Virus record (IMG/VR): IMGVR_UViG_3300027770_000246
Coordinates: 1 to 24,370 of that record
Direction: 5' to 3' (one strand)
Source: a virus
Length of the DNA: 24,370 bases
Part shown: in pieces, positions 7,576 through 15,072 of the stretch
How the letters are laid out: the number at the start of each line of letters is the position of its first letter
Numbering within the stretch: the stretch's first letter is position 1
Translations under genes and position numbers: made by a program
The notes under the pieces: model-generated
Seen by the model: the letters and a program-made list of their open reading frames with translations, nothing else
Database searches by the model: none
Told to the model about the DNA's origin: nothing

Positions 7576-7899
7576 ATGGAAGCAATCGACCTAGTTCGGG
7601 AACACTTCGCCTCGCTCGGCACGCGCAAAATTGACGTGCCCGAGTGGAAGCTCGTCGTCCACGCATCGCCGGTTACGCTCGGCGAAAAGAATCGGCTCTA
7701 CCGTCGCAGCAAAGAGAACGACATGGAGCTTCTCGTGGACATTTTGATAATGAAAGCCACGGACGAGCACGGCGCGAAGCTGTTCACGATCGAGCACAAG
7801 CCGACGCTGTTGAACAAGGCCGACAGCAACGTCGTCGGACGCATCGCCAACGCCATTCTGGCCGAAAACGGGCCGAGGCCTGACGACTTAAAAAACTGA
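7576..7899 (+). CDS. Tail assembly chaperone, short form (gpG-like)
   Basis: The 107-residue protein begins MEAIDLVREHFASLG and is made of strands and helices (VPEWKLVVHASPVTLGEKNRLYRR, then LVDILIMKATDEHGAKLF). It lies between the tail tube and tape measure genes, where siphoviruses encode a G-like chaperone. It ends at TGA 7897-7899, immediately after the heptamer A_AAA_AAC in the correct frame for -1 slippage. ATG 7576 was chosen because it follows a CA-rich leader (AAAACACACACAACACA), although the frame is open further upstream. The chaperone binds the tape measure protein and recruits tube subunits but is absent from the virion. Confidence 0.75.
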   Translation: MEAIDLVREHFASLGTRKIDVPEWKLVVHASPVTLGEKNRLYRRSKENDMELLVDILIMKATDEHGAKLFTIEHKPTLLNKADSNVVGRIANAILAENGPRPDDLKN

Positions 7900-8057
7900 T
7901 TCACGGCGGGGAGGCGGGCGACTTCCTGACCGTGTATGCTCTCGCTGATAGGCTTCACAAATGCGCCTACGAGATTCTCGCCATGCCAGCGCAGGAACTT
8001 AACGGCTGGCTCGTTTACATAGAGCACCAAAACCGAAAACTGAAGCACCATGGCTGA
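7576..8057 (+). CDS. Tail assembly chaperone, frameshifted form (gpGT-like)
   Basis: A -1 shift at A_AAA_AAC (7890-7896) would join the 107-residue short form to 53 more codons, from CTG 7896 to the stop TGA 8055-8057, giving about 160 residues. The extension (LIHGGEAGDFLTVYALADRL, then a C-A-Y-E-I-L segment, then ELNGWLVYIEHQ) has no start codon of its own at a sensible place. It fills the otherwise unexplained 150 bases before the tape measure gene and looks like the T domain of GT chaperones. It overlaps the tape measure start (8050) by eight bases. By established knowledge the ratio of short to long forms controls tail assembly. The shift itself is inferred. Confidence 0.75.
7890..7896 (+). 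promoter_or_regulatory. Slippery heptamer A_AAA_AAC for -1 frameshifting
   Basis: Six As and a C fall exactly in X_XXY_YYZ register with the zero-frame codons AAA AAC, one codon before the TGA stop. The -1 frame continues open for 53 codons. Confidence 0.78.
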
Positions 8058-9249
8058 AGCATCATTCACACTCAAAGCGGTCGATGCGACGGCGCAGGCG
8101 TTTGCGAGCGTGCAGAACAATTTGCATCAGCTGAAAAACACGTCGAACGAGGCTGGCCGCGCGCTGGCGAAAAACTTGGACGTCAAGGACGTGATGCGGT
8201 CGCTTGCTTTCGCGATTGGATTGAGCGCGGACAAGATCGCAAACAAGATTGCAGAGTTGGCAACAGGGCAAACCGAAGAAGTCGTTAAACTTCAGGAAGA
8301 ACTTGTCAAGGCGAGCGACGAAACATTCGCGAGTGCTGTGGCCTTGCAGAAAGTGAAAAATACCGATCTTATAAATTTGAAGCTCATGCAGCTAGAAGAG
8401 AGGAGATTGAGCGAGATTATAGCGCAAAAGCCCACCAACTTAGAAGAACAGGTAAAGGTCCAGAAAGCTGTAAACAATTTGAATCTAGTTCAAATTCAAC
8501 TGGCTGGGATATATGGGAAGCAATGGGATGAGGTTGTTGCTGGGCAAGATGAATATAATAAACTCAGAAGAGAATTCGCTGAAACTGAGATGGCATTGAG
8601 GATTGTTAGAGGAGGAACAATCGACAAAGCAAAATTGTATAATGATTTGACGGTTAGGGAAATTAAGATTAAAGATGAACTCAACGACGTGGATACATGG
8701 ACGATTGAAGGCATCAAACTTCAGAACGATTTGAAGAGAGAGCAAATTGAGATAAATAAACAACTGATCCCGCTTGAGCAAGATCGCCGCAAGTTGTCGA
8801 TGGATGCAGGCCAAGCAATCGCACAAAGTTTCGAGGATGCAATTCTGAGCGGGAAAAAACTCGGCGAGGTCGTGCGCGATCTCGGGCAAGATTTGCTCCG
8901 CCTCGTCTTCCGCCAGCAAATTACCGCACCGCTCGCCAAGGGAATCGGCGACGCGCTTTTCACAGGCTTCCGCGCCGAAGGCGGACCCGTCGGCGCAGGC
9001 GGTGCCTACATGGTCGGGGAAAAAGGCCCCGAGCTATTCGTGCCGCACTCGTCCGGCAGCATCGTGCCCAACGGCGCAATGGGCAGCAGCGGCGGGGGCT
9101 CGGGCGGCGTCACGGTGAATTACAACATCGCCGCAGGCGTCTCGCGCGCGGAGCTTGTGCCTATCCTTGAACAAGAGCGTCGGCGGCTCAAGGCCGAGAT
9201 TCCCGACATGGTGCGGCGCGGGGGATCGTATCGTAGCGCGTTTGCTTGA
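8050..9249 (+). CDS. Tail tape measure protein (short)
   Basis: The 399-residue protein begins MAEASFTLKAVDATAQAFASV, a common tape measure start. It is almost wholly helical and charged in the middle (about 70-270). Its C-terminus has the lambda-like block FRAEGGPVGAGGAYMVGEKGPELFVPHSSG, then SIVPNG, which is diagnostic for siphovirus tape measure proteins. Using the known 0.15 nm per residue, it would set a tail of roughly 60 nm. The segment at about 8330-8800 is visibly AT-richer than its flanks, suggesting an exchanged module. It overlaps the frameshifted chaperone by eight bases and lies upstream of the distal tail genes. Confidence 0.85.
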   Translation: MAEASFTLKAVDATAQAFASVQNNLHQLKNTSNEAGRALAKNLDVKDVMRSLAFAIGLSADKIANKIAELATGQTEEVVKLQEELVKASDETFASAVALQKVKNTDLINLKLMQLEERRLSEIIAQKPTNLEEQVKVQKAVNNLNLVQIQLAGIYGKQWDEVVAGQDEYNKLRREFAETEMALRIVRGGTIDKAKLYNDLTVREIKIKDELNDVDTWTIEGIKLQNDLKREQIEINKQLIPLEQDRRKLSMDAGQAIAQSFEDAILSGKKLGEVVRDLGQDLLRLVFRQQITAPLAKGIGDALFTGFRAEGGPVGAGGAYMVGEKGPELFVPHSSGSIVPNGAMGSSGGGSGGVTVNYNIAAGVSRAELVPILEQERRRLKAEIPDMVRRGGSYRSAFA

Positions 9250-9263
9250 GTTCCTAGACGCTT

Positions 9264-9860
9264 ATGGCCATCTCCTATCCTCTCACCCCTCCCGCCGCGA
9301 TTCGCATCGCTTCCTTGCGTTTCTCGGCCATCAGCGCGGTCGCCCGCAACATCTCGCCGTTCACCTTTTCGAGCCAGAGCTACAACTGGACCGGCACGAT
9401 GCTCAGCGGCGATGTCGAGTGTCCTCCGATGAACCGCGCCGACGCCGAAGAACTCATTGGCTTTCTCATCATGGCTGCGCGCGGCACGTTCTACTTCCGC
9501 GACTACGCGAACGGGACGCAGCGCGGCAATATGTCGAGCAACCCCAAGCTCGACGGAGCGCACGTCGCGAACACGACGACGATCACGATTGACGGCGGAA
9601 GCGGCTCGTGGGCCGTCGGCGATTACATCCAGCTCGGGACGGGCAGCAGCTCGAAGCTGCACAAGATCACGAAGGTGAACACGGCGACCTCCTACGAAAT
9701 CTTCCCGCTCTTGCGCACCAACTACGCTGACGATGCCCCGATCGTTTACAGCAACGCCGTGGGCGTCTTCCGCCTCGGGACGACGACGTGCGACTGGTCA
9801 ATCGACACGGCGAAAAAGTATGGGCTGAACTTCTCGATCTTCGAGGCGATCAACACATGA
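9264..9860 (+). CDS. Distal tail (Dit-like) / minor tail protein
   Basis: The 198-residue protein has an N-terminal beta-rich domain (FSSQSYNWTGTMLSGDVECPPMNRADAEELIGFLIMAARGTFYFRD) typical of siphovirus minor tail proteins. A Ser/Thr/Gly-rich insertion follows (about 95-140, TITIDGGSGSWAVGDYIQLG), then a C-terminal strand pair (GVFRLGTTTCDWSIDTAKKYGLNFSIFEAI). It is placed directly after the tape measure gene, where the Dit or lambda M/L-like protein is found. It overlaps the next gene by ATGA. The precise subunit identity is inferred from order. Confidence 0.6.
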   Translation: MAISYPLTPPAAIRIASLRFSAISAVARNISPFTFSSQSYNWTGTMLSGDVECPPMNRADAEELIGFLIMAARGTFYFRDYANGTQRGNMSSNPKLDGAHVANTTTITIDGGSGSWAVGDYIQLGTGSSSKLHKITKVNTATSYEIFPLLRTNYADDAPIVYSNAVGVFRLGTTTCDWSIDTAKKYGLNFSIFEAINT

Positions 9861-10471
9861 GCCGCACAATTCCCGCTCCTCTCCTCGCCTCGACGACGGC
9901 GGCGCAGCTCAATCCGTTCTTCGCCACATCGCTTGATTTCGACGCGGGCACGGTGCGGTATTGGACCGGATACGGCACGATCACAATCGGCAGCGTGACC
10001 TATGCGGGCATCGGTGCGTTCTCCGCGATCTCGACCATCGAGGAGACGGAAGACCTCTCGGCGCGCGGGCTGAAGATCGACCTGACCGGAGTGCCGAATG
10101 ATCTCGTCGCGGCGGCTCTCGATGAACCCTACCAAGGCCGGACGGCGGCGGTGCGCTTCGGCACGCTGAACGCGGACACGGGCGCGGTCATCGACTCGAT
10201 CACGGTCTTCTCCGGTAGGATGGACACGATGGTGATTTCCAACGACGGGAAACAAGCGACCATCGGCATCGCAGTCGAAAGCAAGCTGGTCGATTTCCAG
10301 CGCACGCGGGAAAGTCGCTACACGCACGAGGAGCAACTGCGCAGATACCCAGCCGACACGGGGCTCGAATACGTCGCAGGATTGCAGGACAAGGTGATTT
10401 ACTGGGGCAACGCTAACGCGACCGCGTTTCGCACGGGCGGAACAAATGAACCCTTAAACGAAGAACCATAA
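9857..10471 (+). CDS. Tail tip / baseplate hub-associated protein
   Basis: The 204-residue protein from ATG 9857 reads SRTIPAPLLASTTAAQLNPF, then LDFDAGTVRYWTGYGTITIGSVTYAGIGAFSAIS. This pattern is common in minor tail proteins just upstream of J-like proteins and is similar in style to the DUF2163 group. Later segments (RTAAVRFGTLN, FSGRMDTMVISND, ESKLVDFQRTRESRYTHEEQ, and a C-terminal VAGLQDKVIYWG) fit the same group. The frame is open upstream but 9857 overlaps the previous stop by ATGA. The final A of its TAA stop is the first base of the next ATG (TAATG). Confidence 0.6.
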   Translation: MSRTIPAPLLASTTAAQLNPFFATSLDFDAGTVRYWTGYGTITIGSVTYAGIGAFSAISTIEETEDLSARGLKIDLTGVPNDLVAAALDEPYQGRTAAVRFGTLNADTGAVIDSITVFSGRMDTMVISNDGKQATIGIAVESKLVDFQRTRESRYTHEEQLRRYPADTGLEYVAGLQDKVIYWGNANATAFRTGGTNEPLNEEP

Positions 10472-13400
10472 TGTTTGAGACATTCGCGCTCTGGATCGGA
10501 ACTTATCTACTGGAGTGGGGGGTTGCTACCGCCGTCGTTGACGTAATTGTCATGGCGATACCCTACATCGTTACGATCGGACTGAGCATGGCCGCATCAC
10601 GCCTCCTCGCGCCAAAGATGCCGTCAATGGGCGACCTCAACGACCGCGGAATAATGACGCGCAGCCCGACGTCACCGCGGCAAATAATTTACGGGCAAGC
10701 CAAGGTGTCCGGCACCGTTGTCTTCCTCGCGACGAGTGGAGACAGGAACGAGTATCTGCATCTGGTCGTGACTTTAGCTGGCCACGAGGTCGAGGAAATT
10801 GGCAGCGTGTATTTTAATGAGGACGAGGTTTTAACCGGCAGCGGCGACGGCTACGCGACGGGGAAATACGCGCGTGTGGTCAACGGATACACCGGTTCAC
10901 TCATTCACAAGCATCTCGGCTCGACGACGCAGACGGTGGACTCGACGTTGCAATCTGATTTTCCAGTGGACTGGGATTCAAACCATCGCTTGCAAGGCAT
11001 CGCCTACATCTACTGCAAGCTCACATTCTCAAACGAAATCTTCGTCGGCGGAATCCCGAACATTTCGTGCATCGTCAAGGGCAAGAAGGTTTACAACCCC
11101 AGCACGCTCGCGACCGCTTACAGCGCGAACCCTGCGCTCTGCTTGCGCGACTACCTGCTCGACGCCGATCTTGGGATGGGCATGGACGCGAGCGAGATCG
11201 ATGACACCTCGGTCATCGCCGCTGCGAACATTTGCGACGGACAAGTTGAGATTAAGCCGGTGACAAGTCCGGCGACGTATGAGAATCGCTACGAGTGCAA
11301 CGGGCAGGCCGTAACGTCCTCGACGCCAGACTCGATCATCGGGCAAATCCTTTCCTCGATGGGCGGCACGATCGCTTACAGCGGCGGGCAGATCGTGGTC
11401 TATGCCGCAGCGTATCGTTCGCCAACGATCACGCTCGACGAGTCGCACATGGCCGGCGGCTTCACGGTCTCGACTCGCCTGAGCGCGCGCGACCGCGTCA
11501 ACGCCGTGAAGGGCACTTTCATCTCCGCCGAGAACCAGTGGGCGGCGGCCGACTTCCCGCAGATTACGAGCGCGACCTACTTGGCCGATGACGATGGGAT
11601 TTATCACTGGCGCGACGTCATCCTGCCTTTCACGACGAGCAGCAGCGCGGCGCAGCGCATCGCACGAATTAACCTGCGGCAAGCGCGCGAAGAAATCATC
11701 TTCACCGCGAAGTTTAATCTCACGGCGATGCAGCTCCGCGCGGGCGACACGGTGAACCTCACCAACGCAAACCTCGGATTCTCGTCGAAGGTGTTCGAGG
11801 TCATCGCGTGGTCGCTATCGAGCGACGGCACGCCGCCGACTCCGGTAATTGAACTCCAATTACGAGAGACGGCTTCGAGCGTTTATGACTGGACTGTTTC
11901 CGACGAGGTCGCGGTGGAGGATGCGCCGAACACGACGCTGCCGAATCCGTTCTCAATCGACCCGCCGACGAATCTCACGCTGACGGCAGACGGCACGACG
12001 CAATTCATCCAAGCTGACGGCTCGGTCATGCCGCGAATCAAAGTGGCGTGGAGCGCACCGACCGAGCAGTTCGTGACGAGCGGGGGCAAGACCGTAATCG
12101 AATACAAGGAGGGCACGGCGACGACATATTTGGTCTGGTCAACGGTGGATGGCGACCAGACGCTGGACTTCATTTCCAGCGACGTGCGAATCGGCACGAG
12201 CTACAACGTTCGGCTCTACGCTCAGAGCTTCTTCAACACGTCATCGACCTACACGGCGGTTGCCTCGATCACGCCGGCCAAAGACACGACCGCGCCCGTC
12301 ACGCCCACCGGCCTCAGCGCCGTAGTCGGCACGGGCCGCGCCGTCTCGCTCGACTGGAACGACAACACCGAGCCCGACTTCTCGGAATATGGCATTTACC
12401 GGCTCACATCTCCCGTCACCGCTTCCGCGCTGAAAATCGCCGAGGTGCGCGCGTCGCGGTTCGTGGATACGGAGGTGACAATCGGGACGACGTATTATTA
12501 TTGGCTAAACGCTTACGACACGGTGGAAAACGTGTCGGGCTTTACCAACTACGTGCAGGCCACCCCATCGGTCATCACCGCTGGGCCTATCGACCCAACC
12601 GCGCCGAGCACGCCAAACGCGCCGACGCTCATCAGCACGACGGTCTATCTGTCGAGCGACGGCGGTTCGTTTGCGCGCGTCTCACTGACCGCTCCTCCGC
12701 TTCCCTCGGGCGCGGTCGCTCTCGATGTGCTCTATCGGCGCACAGGCGCGAGCGATTACATCGTCGGCAATCAAATCGCGCAGTCAGTTTCCTACGCGGT
12801 GTCGATCGACGATCTTTCGGTGGGCGTGGCCTACGAGTTTGCGGCGCGCGGCATCTCGTTCTCGGGGGCGCAGTCGGCGGTTTCGTCGTCGCTGAGTCAA
12901 TCCGCGCCGTCGAACACGACCGCGCCGACAACTCCAAGCGGCGGGGCCATAACTTCGAAAGCTCCCGCCGTGCTGACATGGGCCGTTAGCGATCTCTACT
13001 TCGGCGCGCACGTTTCGTGGTCGGTAAACAGCGACAAGGATTTCGCTTATTTCGAGATAAAATCAACAACTACCAATTCCGACGCAGCGGTGGATTACAT
13101 TTGGTTCCCTGCAAATGGAACTGCGGGACTTTATCAGACCCGAGAACCGTTTTTTGATTACTATCGGGTGGATGTGCAAAACGGCTATGTTCGGATTCGT
13201 GCAGTCAATCGTTCCGGAACAGCATCGCCATGGCATTACGCTGGCAACATCGCATCTTACACGACGGTGATTGGTGGGAATATGTCGCTTCAAAACAAGA
13301 CCGACGTAACCACCACCGGAATCAAAACCGGAGGCGGCTCATCCACGCTGCAAGTCAATGTCGTCTATGAGGTCAACACGGTCGTCACGCTGACAGGTGG

Positions 13401-13626
13401 CAGCACGACCGAGAACGTGAACATCTCGCTCACGAATCGCGGATTCTCAGCAAAGCCCGATGACGGTTTGGTCGTGGTCGAGGACGTGCTGTATCAGGGA
13501 TTCTATGACTCGCAATCAGGCAGCTCGTCATCGACAAACGCCGTCATCAAAATCTATCGCAACGACGGCGGGACGCTTGCATCAGGACCGCTTCGACTCT
13601 CCGCACGCTTCACGGATTACACCTAA
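10471..13626 (+). CDS. Tail tip / host-recognition protein (gpJ-like) with FN3-like domains
   Basis: The 1051-residue protein is the largest in the window. A hydrophobic N-terminus (about 12-50) precedes RSPTSPRQIIYGQAKVSGTVVF and YLHLVVTLAGHEVEEIGSVYF, the typical start of J-like central tail proteins. About 120-490 forms the hub region. Fibronectin type III-like units follow at about 498-610, 611-705 (clearest: TPTGLSAVVGTGRAVSLDWN, ending YYYWLNAYDTVENVSGF) and 714-810. The last 230 residues, partly from AT-richer DNA near 13060-13310, are beta-rich and variable-looking and probably carry receptor binding. The protein would sit at the tail tip and contact the host surface. The assignment is firm for the class, not for receptor. 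Confidence 0.82.
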   Translation: MFETFALWIGTYLLEWGVATAVVDVIVMAIPYIVTIGLSMAASRLLAPKMPSMGDLNDRGIMTRSPTSPRQIIYGQAKVSGTVVFLATSGDRNEYLHLVVTLAGHEVEEIGSVYFNEDEVLTGSGDGYATGKYARVVNGYTGSLIHKHLGSTTQTVDSTLQSDFPVDWDSNHRLQGIAYIYCKLTFSNEIFVGGIPNISCIVKGKKVYNPSTLATAYSANPALCLRDYLLDADLGMGMDASEIDDTSVIAAANICDGQVEIKPVTSPATYENRYECNGQAVTSSTPDSIIGQILSSMGGTIAYSGGQIVVYAAAYRSPTITLDESHMAGGFTVSTRLSARDRVNAVKGTFISAENQWAAADFPQITSATYLADDDGIYHWRDVILPFTTSSSAAQRIARINLRQAREEIIFTAKFNLTAMQLRAGDTVNLTNANLGFSSKVFEVIAWSLSSDGTPPTPVIELQLRETASSVYDWTVSDEVAVEDAPNTTLPNPFSIDPPTNLTLTADGTTQFIQADGSVMPRIKVAWSAPTEQFVTSGGKTVIEYKEGTATTYLVWSTVDGDQTLDFISSDVRIGTSYNVRLYAQSFFNTSSTYTAVASITPAKDTTAPVTPTGLSAVVGTGRAVSLDWNDNTEPDFSEYGIYRLTSPVTASALKIAEVRASRFVDTEVTIGTTYYYWLNAYDTVENVSGFTNYVQATPSVITAGPIDPTAPSTPNAPTLISTTVYLSSDGGSFARVSLTAPPLPSGAVALDVLYRRTGASDYIVGNQIAQSVSYAVSIDDLSVGVAYEFAARGISFSGAQSAVSSSLSQSAPSNTTAPTTPSGGAITSKAPAVLTWAVSDLYFGAHVSWSVNSDKDFAYFEIKSTTTNSDAAVDYIWFPANGTAGLYQTREPFFDYYRVDVQNGYVRIRAVNRSGTASPWHYAGNIASYTTVIGGNMSLQNKTDVTTTGIKTGGGSSTLQVNVVYEVNTVVTLTGGSTTENVNISLTNRGFSAKPDDGLVVVEDVLYQGFYDSQSGSSSSTNAVIKIYRNDGGTLASGPLRLSARFTDYT

Positions 13627-13627
13627 C

Positions 13628-13951
13628 ATGGCATTCCAAAAAACATTCACGCTCCGCTCTGGCGCACAGGGCAACTACACGCGGCTCATCACCTATCGCG
13701 TGGACCGGATGACGCGCGAGGCCGTGGGGCTTTTCTCGCTCTTCGTGGACTCGGCGGCGGCGCACTCAGGCAAGGACCCGCTGACGCCGTGGATTGCAAA
13801 GCTGCGCGTGACGGGCGACGCCTTCGACCGATACTTTTCAAGCGCCGCGCTCGATGCCGACACGATGGCGAATTTCTACCGCGCAGCGAAGGCCGAGCCG
13901 ATGGTTTCGGATTTCGGCGACGCTTTGTTTTCGGACGCGCTCGACGTATGA
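13628..13951 (+). CDS. Unknown protein at end of tail operon
   Basis: The 107-residue protein (MAFQKTFTLRSGAQGNYTRL) has a short beta-rich start and a helical rest (AVGLFSLFVDSAAAHSG, ALDADTMANFYRAAKAEP). It begins one base after the tail tip stop (TAACATGG), so it belongs to the tail transcript and may be a small tail or fibre-associated protein. No family is recognised. It ends at TGA 13949-13951, but another frame running to 14039 looks coding beyond it; see findings. Confidence 0.6.
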   Translation: MAFQKTFTLRSGAQGNYTRLITYRVDRMTREAVGLFSLFVDSAAAHSGKDPLTPWIAKLRVTGDAFDRYFSSAALDADTMANFYRAAKAEPMVSDFGDALFSDALDV

Positions 13952-14046
13952 GCGCATCGGATACGCGAAGGGGCCGCGCAATTACACGCTTGCCACCGCT
14001 GCCGCAATCCGCTCCGCTCGCATCACCATGCGGCGGTGAGGGCTGA
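13948..14046 (+). CDS. Possible 32-residue ORF (doubtful)
   Basis: ATG 13948 overlaps the previous stop by ATGA and opens 32 codons (MSASDTRRGRAITRLPPLPQ, then SAPLASPCGGEG). Third-position bases are less GC-rich than in a competing frame ending at 14039, so this may be spurious despite the overlap. No function can be suggested. Confidence 0.22.
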   Translation: MSASDTRRGRAITRLPPLPQSAPLASPCGGEG

Positions 14047-14056
14047 GGCCAACCGC

Positions 14057-14096
14057 AAGCCCGCGAGCGGATTTACCGTTTCGCGGGCTTTCTTTT
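14057..14096 (+). terminator. Rho-independent terminator of the tail operon
   Basis: The left arm AAGCCCGCGAGCGG (14057-14070) and right arm CCGTTTCGCGGGCTT (14076-14090) pair with one small internal bulge around an ATTTA loop, followed by TTTCTTTTG. It closes the transcription unit that began before the glycosyltransferases. The stretch 14097-14190 after it holds no gene and no convincing promoter box that I can see. Confidence 0.9.
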
Positions 14097-14190
14097 GCCT
14101 AGATTACAAATCCATCGCCAACATTTGATTCGTTTTAAGTCGCGCAACTGCAACGGCTTAGGGAAGCAGCAGGACAAAATACGCAATTGT

Positions 14191-14250
14191 GTTTACATCG
14201 GGTCGGGAATCCGAGAGAGTTTTCACGTCGGAGGGAAACAACCCAACGAC
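14191..14250 (+). promoter_or_regulatory. Repeated leader element, copy 1
   Basis: GTTTACATCGGG (14191-14202), then TCGGGAATCC, then GAGAGAGT (14213-14220). The same layout occurs at 20449-20478. TTTACA could act as a -35-like box and the conserved GAGAGAGT lies where a -10 region would be, but it is not TATAAT-like. A small hairpin follows: GTCG (14227-14230) and GGG pair with CCC and CGAC (14247-14250) around an AAACAA loop. This suggests a promoter, operator or structured RNA leader; which one is not decidable from sequence. Confidence 0.5.
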
Positions 14251-14269
14251 CAACTCAACCCAAAACAAA

Positions 14270-14416
14270 ATGAAAACGATCACCTCCCTCGCCCAAGTCA
14301 AAGAAATCGCCAGCGCCATGTTCTCCAAGGACTCGGCGATTATTTCGGTGAACATCGAAACGTCTTTCGGATTGGTCGCAGCGTTTCGGGATGGTTTAGT
14401 CAGGATGGCCGAGTGA
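14270..14416 (+). CDS. 48-residue unknown protein in its own transcription unit
   Basis: The protein is MKTITSLAQVKEIASAMFSK, then DSAIISVNIETSFGLVAAFRDGLVRMAE. It has an N-terminal helix and a short strand region and no cysteines or membrane segment. ATG 14270 follows an A/C-rich leader; an upstream GTG at 14189 is open in frame but would translate the repeated element, so it was not used. The gene is flanked by terminators at 14057-14096 and 14439-14469 and preceded by the repeated leader element, making it a monocistronic unit. Function unknown; a small regulator is a guess from this layout. Confidence 0.55.
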   Translation: MKTITSLAQVKEIASAMFSKDSAIISVNIETSFGLVAAFRDGLVRMAE

Positions 14417-14438
14417 CCCAACCCACCCCCGCAAACCA

Positions 14439-14469
14439 CCCCGCCACCTCTTCGGAGGCGCGGGGTTTT
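14439..14469 (+). terminator. Rho-independent terminator with UUCG loop
   Basis: CCCCGC (14439-14444) pairs with GCGGGG (14460-14465), and CCTC pairs with GAGG closing a TTCG tetraloop (14447-14458), with a small internal loop; TTTT follows. It ends the 48-residue gene's transcript. Confidence 0.85.
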
Positions 14470-14519
14470 CCGGTGCCAGACCGGAGGGAACTAACCCCGA
14501 GGCTCGCAACACAACAAAA
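14470..14519 (+). promoter_or_regulatory. Leader with hairpins and CA-rich start region
   Basis: CCGGT (14470-14474) pairs with ACCGG (14480-14484). Next is GGAGGGAACTAACCCC, nearly the same as GGAGGGAAACAACCCA at 14230-14245. The leader ends GCAACACAACAAAA directly before ATG 14520. The shared GGAGGGAANNAACCC can fold as GGG-hexaloop-CCC at both sites. Confidence 0.4.
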
Positions 14520-14753
14520 ATGACTAACACGATTCAAGCAGGACAAGTCCTCAAAGCCCGCAGCGTTTGCGATTGGGACTGCATCTTCTCGGTGGAAGTG
14601 ATCGAGCGCAAAGGCTCCTTCGTCACCGTCAAAGCACAGGGCAACGTGAGCCGCAAAAAGGTAATGATCGATGATCAAGGCGAATACGTTTTTGCGCTCG
14701 GCAAATACTCGATGGCTCCGATCTTCCGCGCGAGCTCAGGGGGTGCCGCATGA
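14520..14753 (+). CDS. Conserved small phage/plasmid protein (CDxDCIF type)
   Basis: The 77-residue protein reads GQVLKARSVCDWDCIFSVEV, then IERKGSFVTVKAQGNVSRKK, then GEYVFALGKYSMAPIFRA. I recognise the pattern of a short all-beta protein, common in phages and mobile elements, with A-R-S-x-C-D-x-x-C-x-F near the start and Y-x-x-A-x-G-x-Y-S-M-A-P-x-F-R-A at the end. Its function is not established as far as I know. The two Cys (about 17 and 21) could bind metal. It overlaps the next gene by ATGA. The start follows a CA-rich leader without a Shine-Dalgarno sequence. Confidence 0.7.
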   Translation: MTNTIQAGQVLKARSVCDWDCIFSVEVIERKGSFVTVKAQGNVSRKKVMIDDQGEYVFALGKYSMAPIFRASSGGAA

Positions 14754-14917
14754 GCCCCACCACCGCACTCACCCGCGCTCTGATCCTCGCGCTCACCGCG
14801 CCCGACCAAGCTCGCGCCGACCGCGCAATCGCGCTCGCCGAATCAATCGGCGCGGGCTGCACGGCGAAGCAGGTAGTCACCGCAAAACGCAACGCAGCCA
14901 AACTCGCACGCGCATGA
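14750..14917 (+). CDS. Small helical protein, unknown
   Basis: The 55-residue protein (MSPTTALTRALILALTAPDQ) is entirely helix-prone, with ALAESIGAGCTAKQVVTAKRNAAKLARA at the end. The pattern L-x-L-A-L-T-A-P-x-x-x-x-A-x-x-A-x-x-L-A-E resembles short proteins often encoded beside the preceding family in phages. No function is known. It is coupled by ATGA overlaps on both sides (14750-14753 and 14914-14917). Confidence 0.6.
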   Translation: MSPTTALTRALILALTAPDQARADRAIALAESIGAGCTAKQVVTAKRNAAKLARA

Positions 14918-15072
14918 AACCTTGGGCCATTAATCCAGTCTTCGCGGTCATCGAGGCGACCGATCTCTATTTCATCGAGAGCCACAACAAATGGTTCCCT
15001 GTTCCGAGGCATTGGGTCGGCGACTTTGTTATCTCGCACACCTACGCGATCAAGTCGCGCGACTCAAAATGA
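14914..15072 (+). CDS. Small unknown protein
   Basis: The 52-residue protein (MKPWAINPVFAVIEATDLYF) is rich in aromatic residues (five F, two Y, three W). It is probably a compact beta structure rather than a membrane protein. ATG 14914 overlaps the previous stop; the next gene's ATG overlaps its stop at 15069-15072. It sits directly upstream of the lysozyme-like gene and could be co-regulated with lysis, but no role can be assigned. Confidence 0.5.
   Translation: MKPWAINPVFAVIEATDLYFIESHNKWFPVPRHWVGDFVISHTYAIKSRDSK

Noticed and set aside
14097-14190. Possible promoter or tRNA in the gap after the tail operon
   Set aside because: No paired -35/-10 boxes and no cloverleaf or T-loop sequence could be found by eye.
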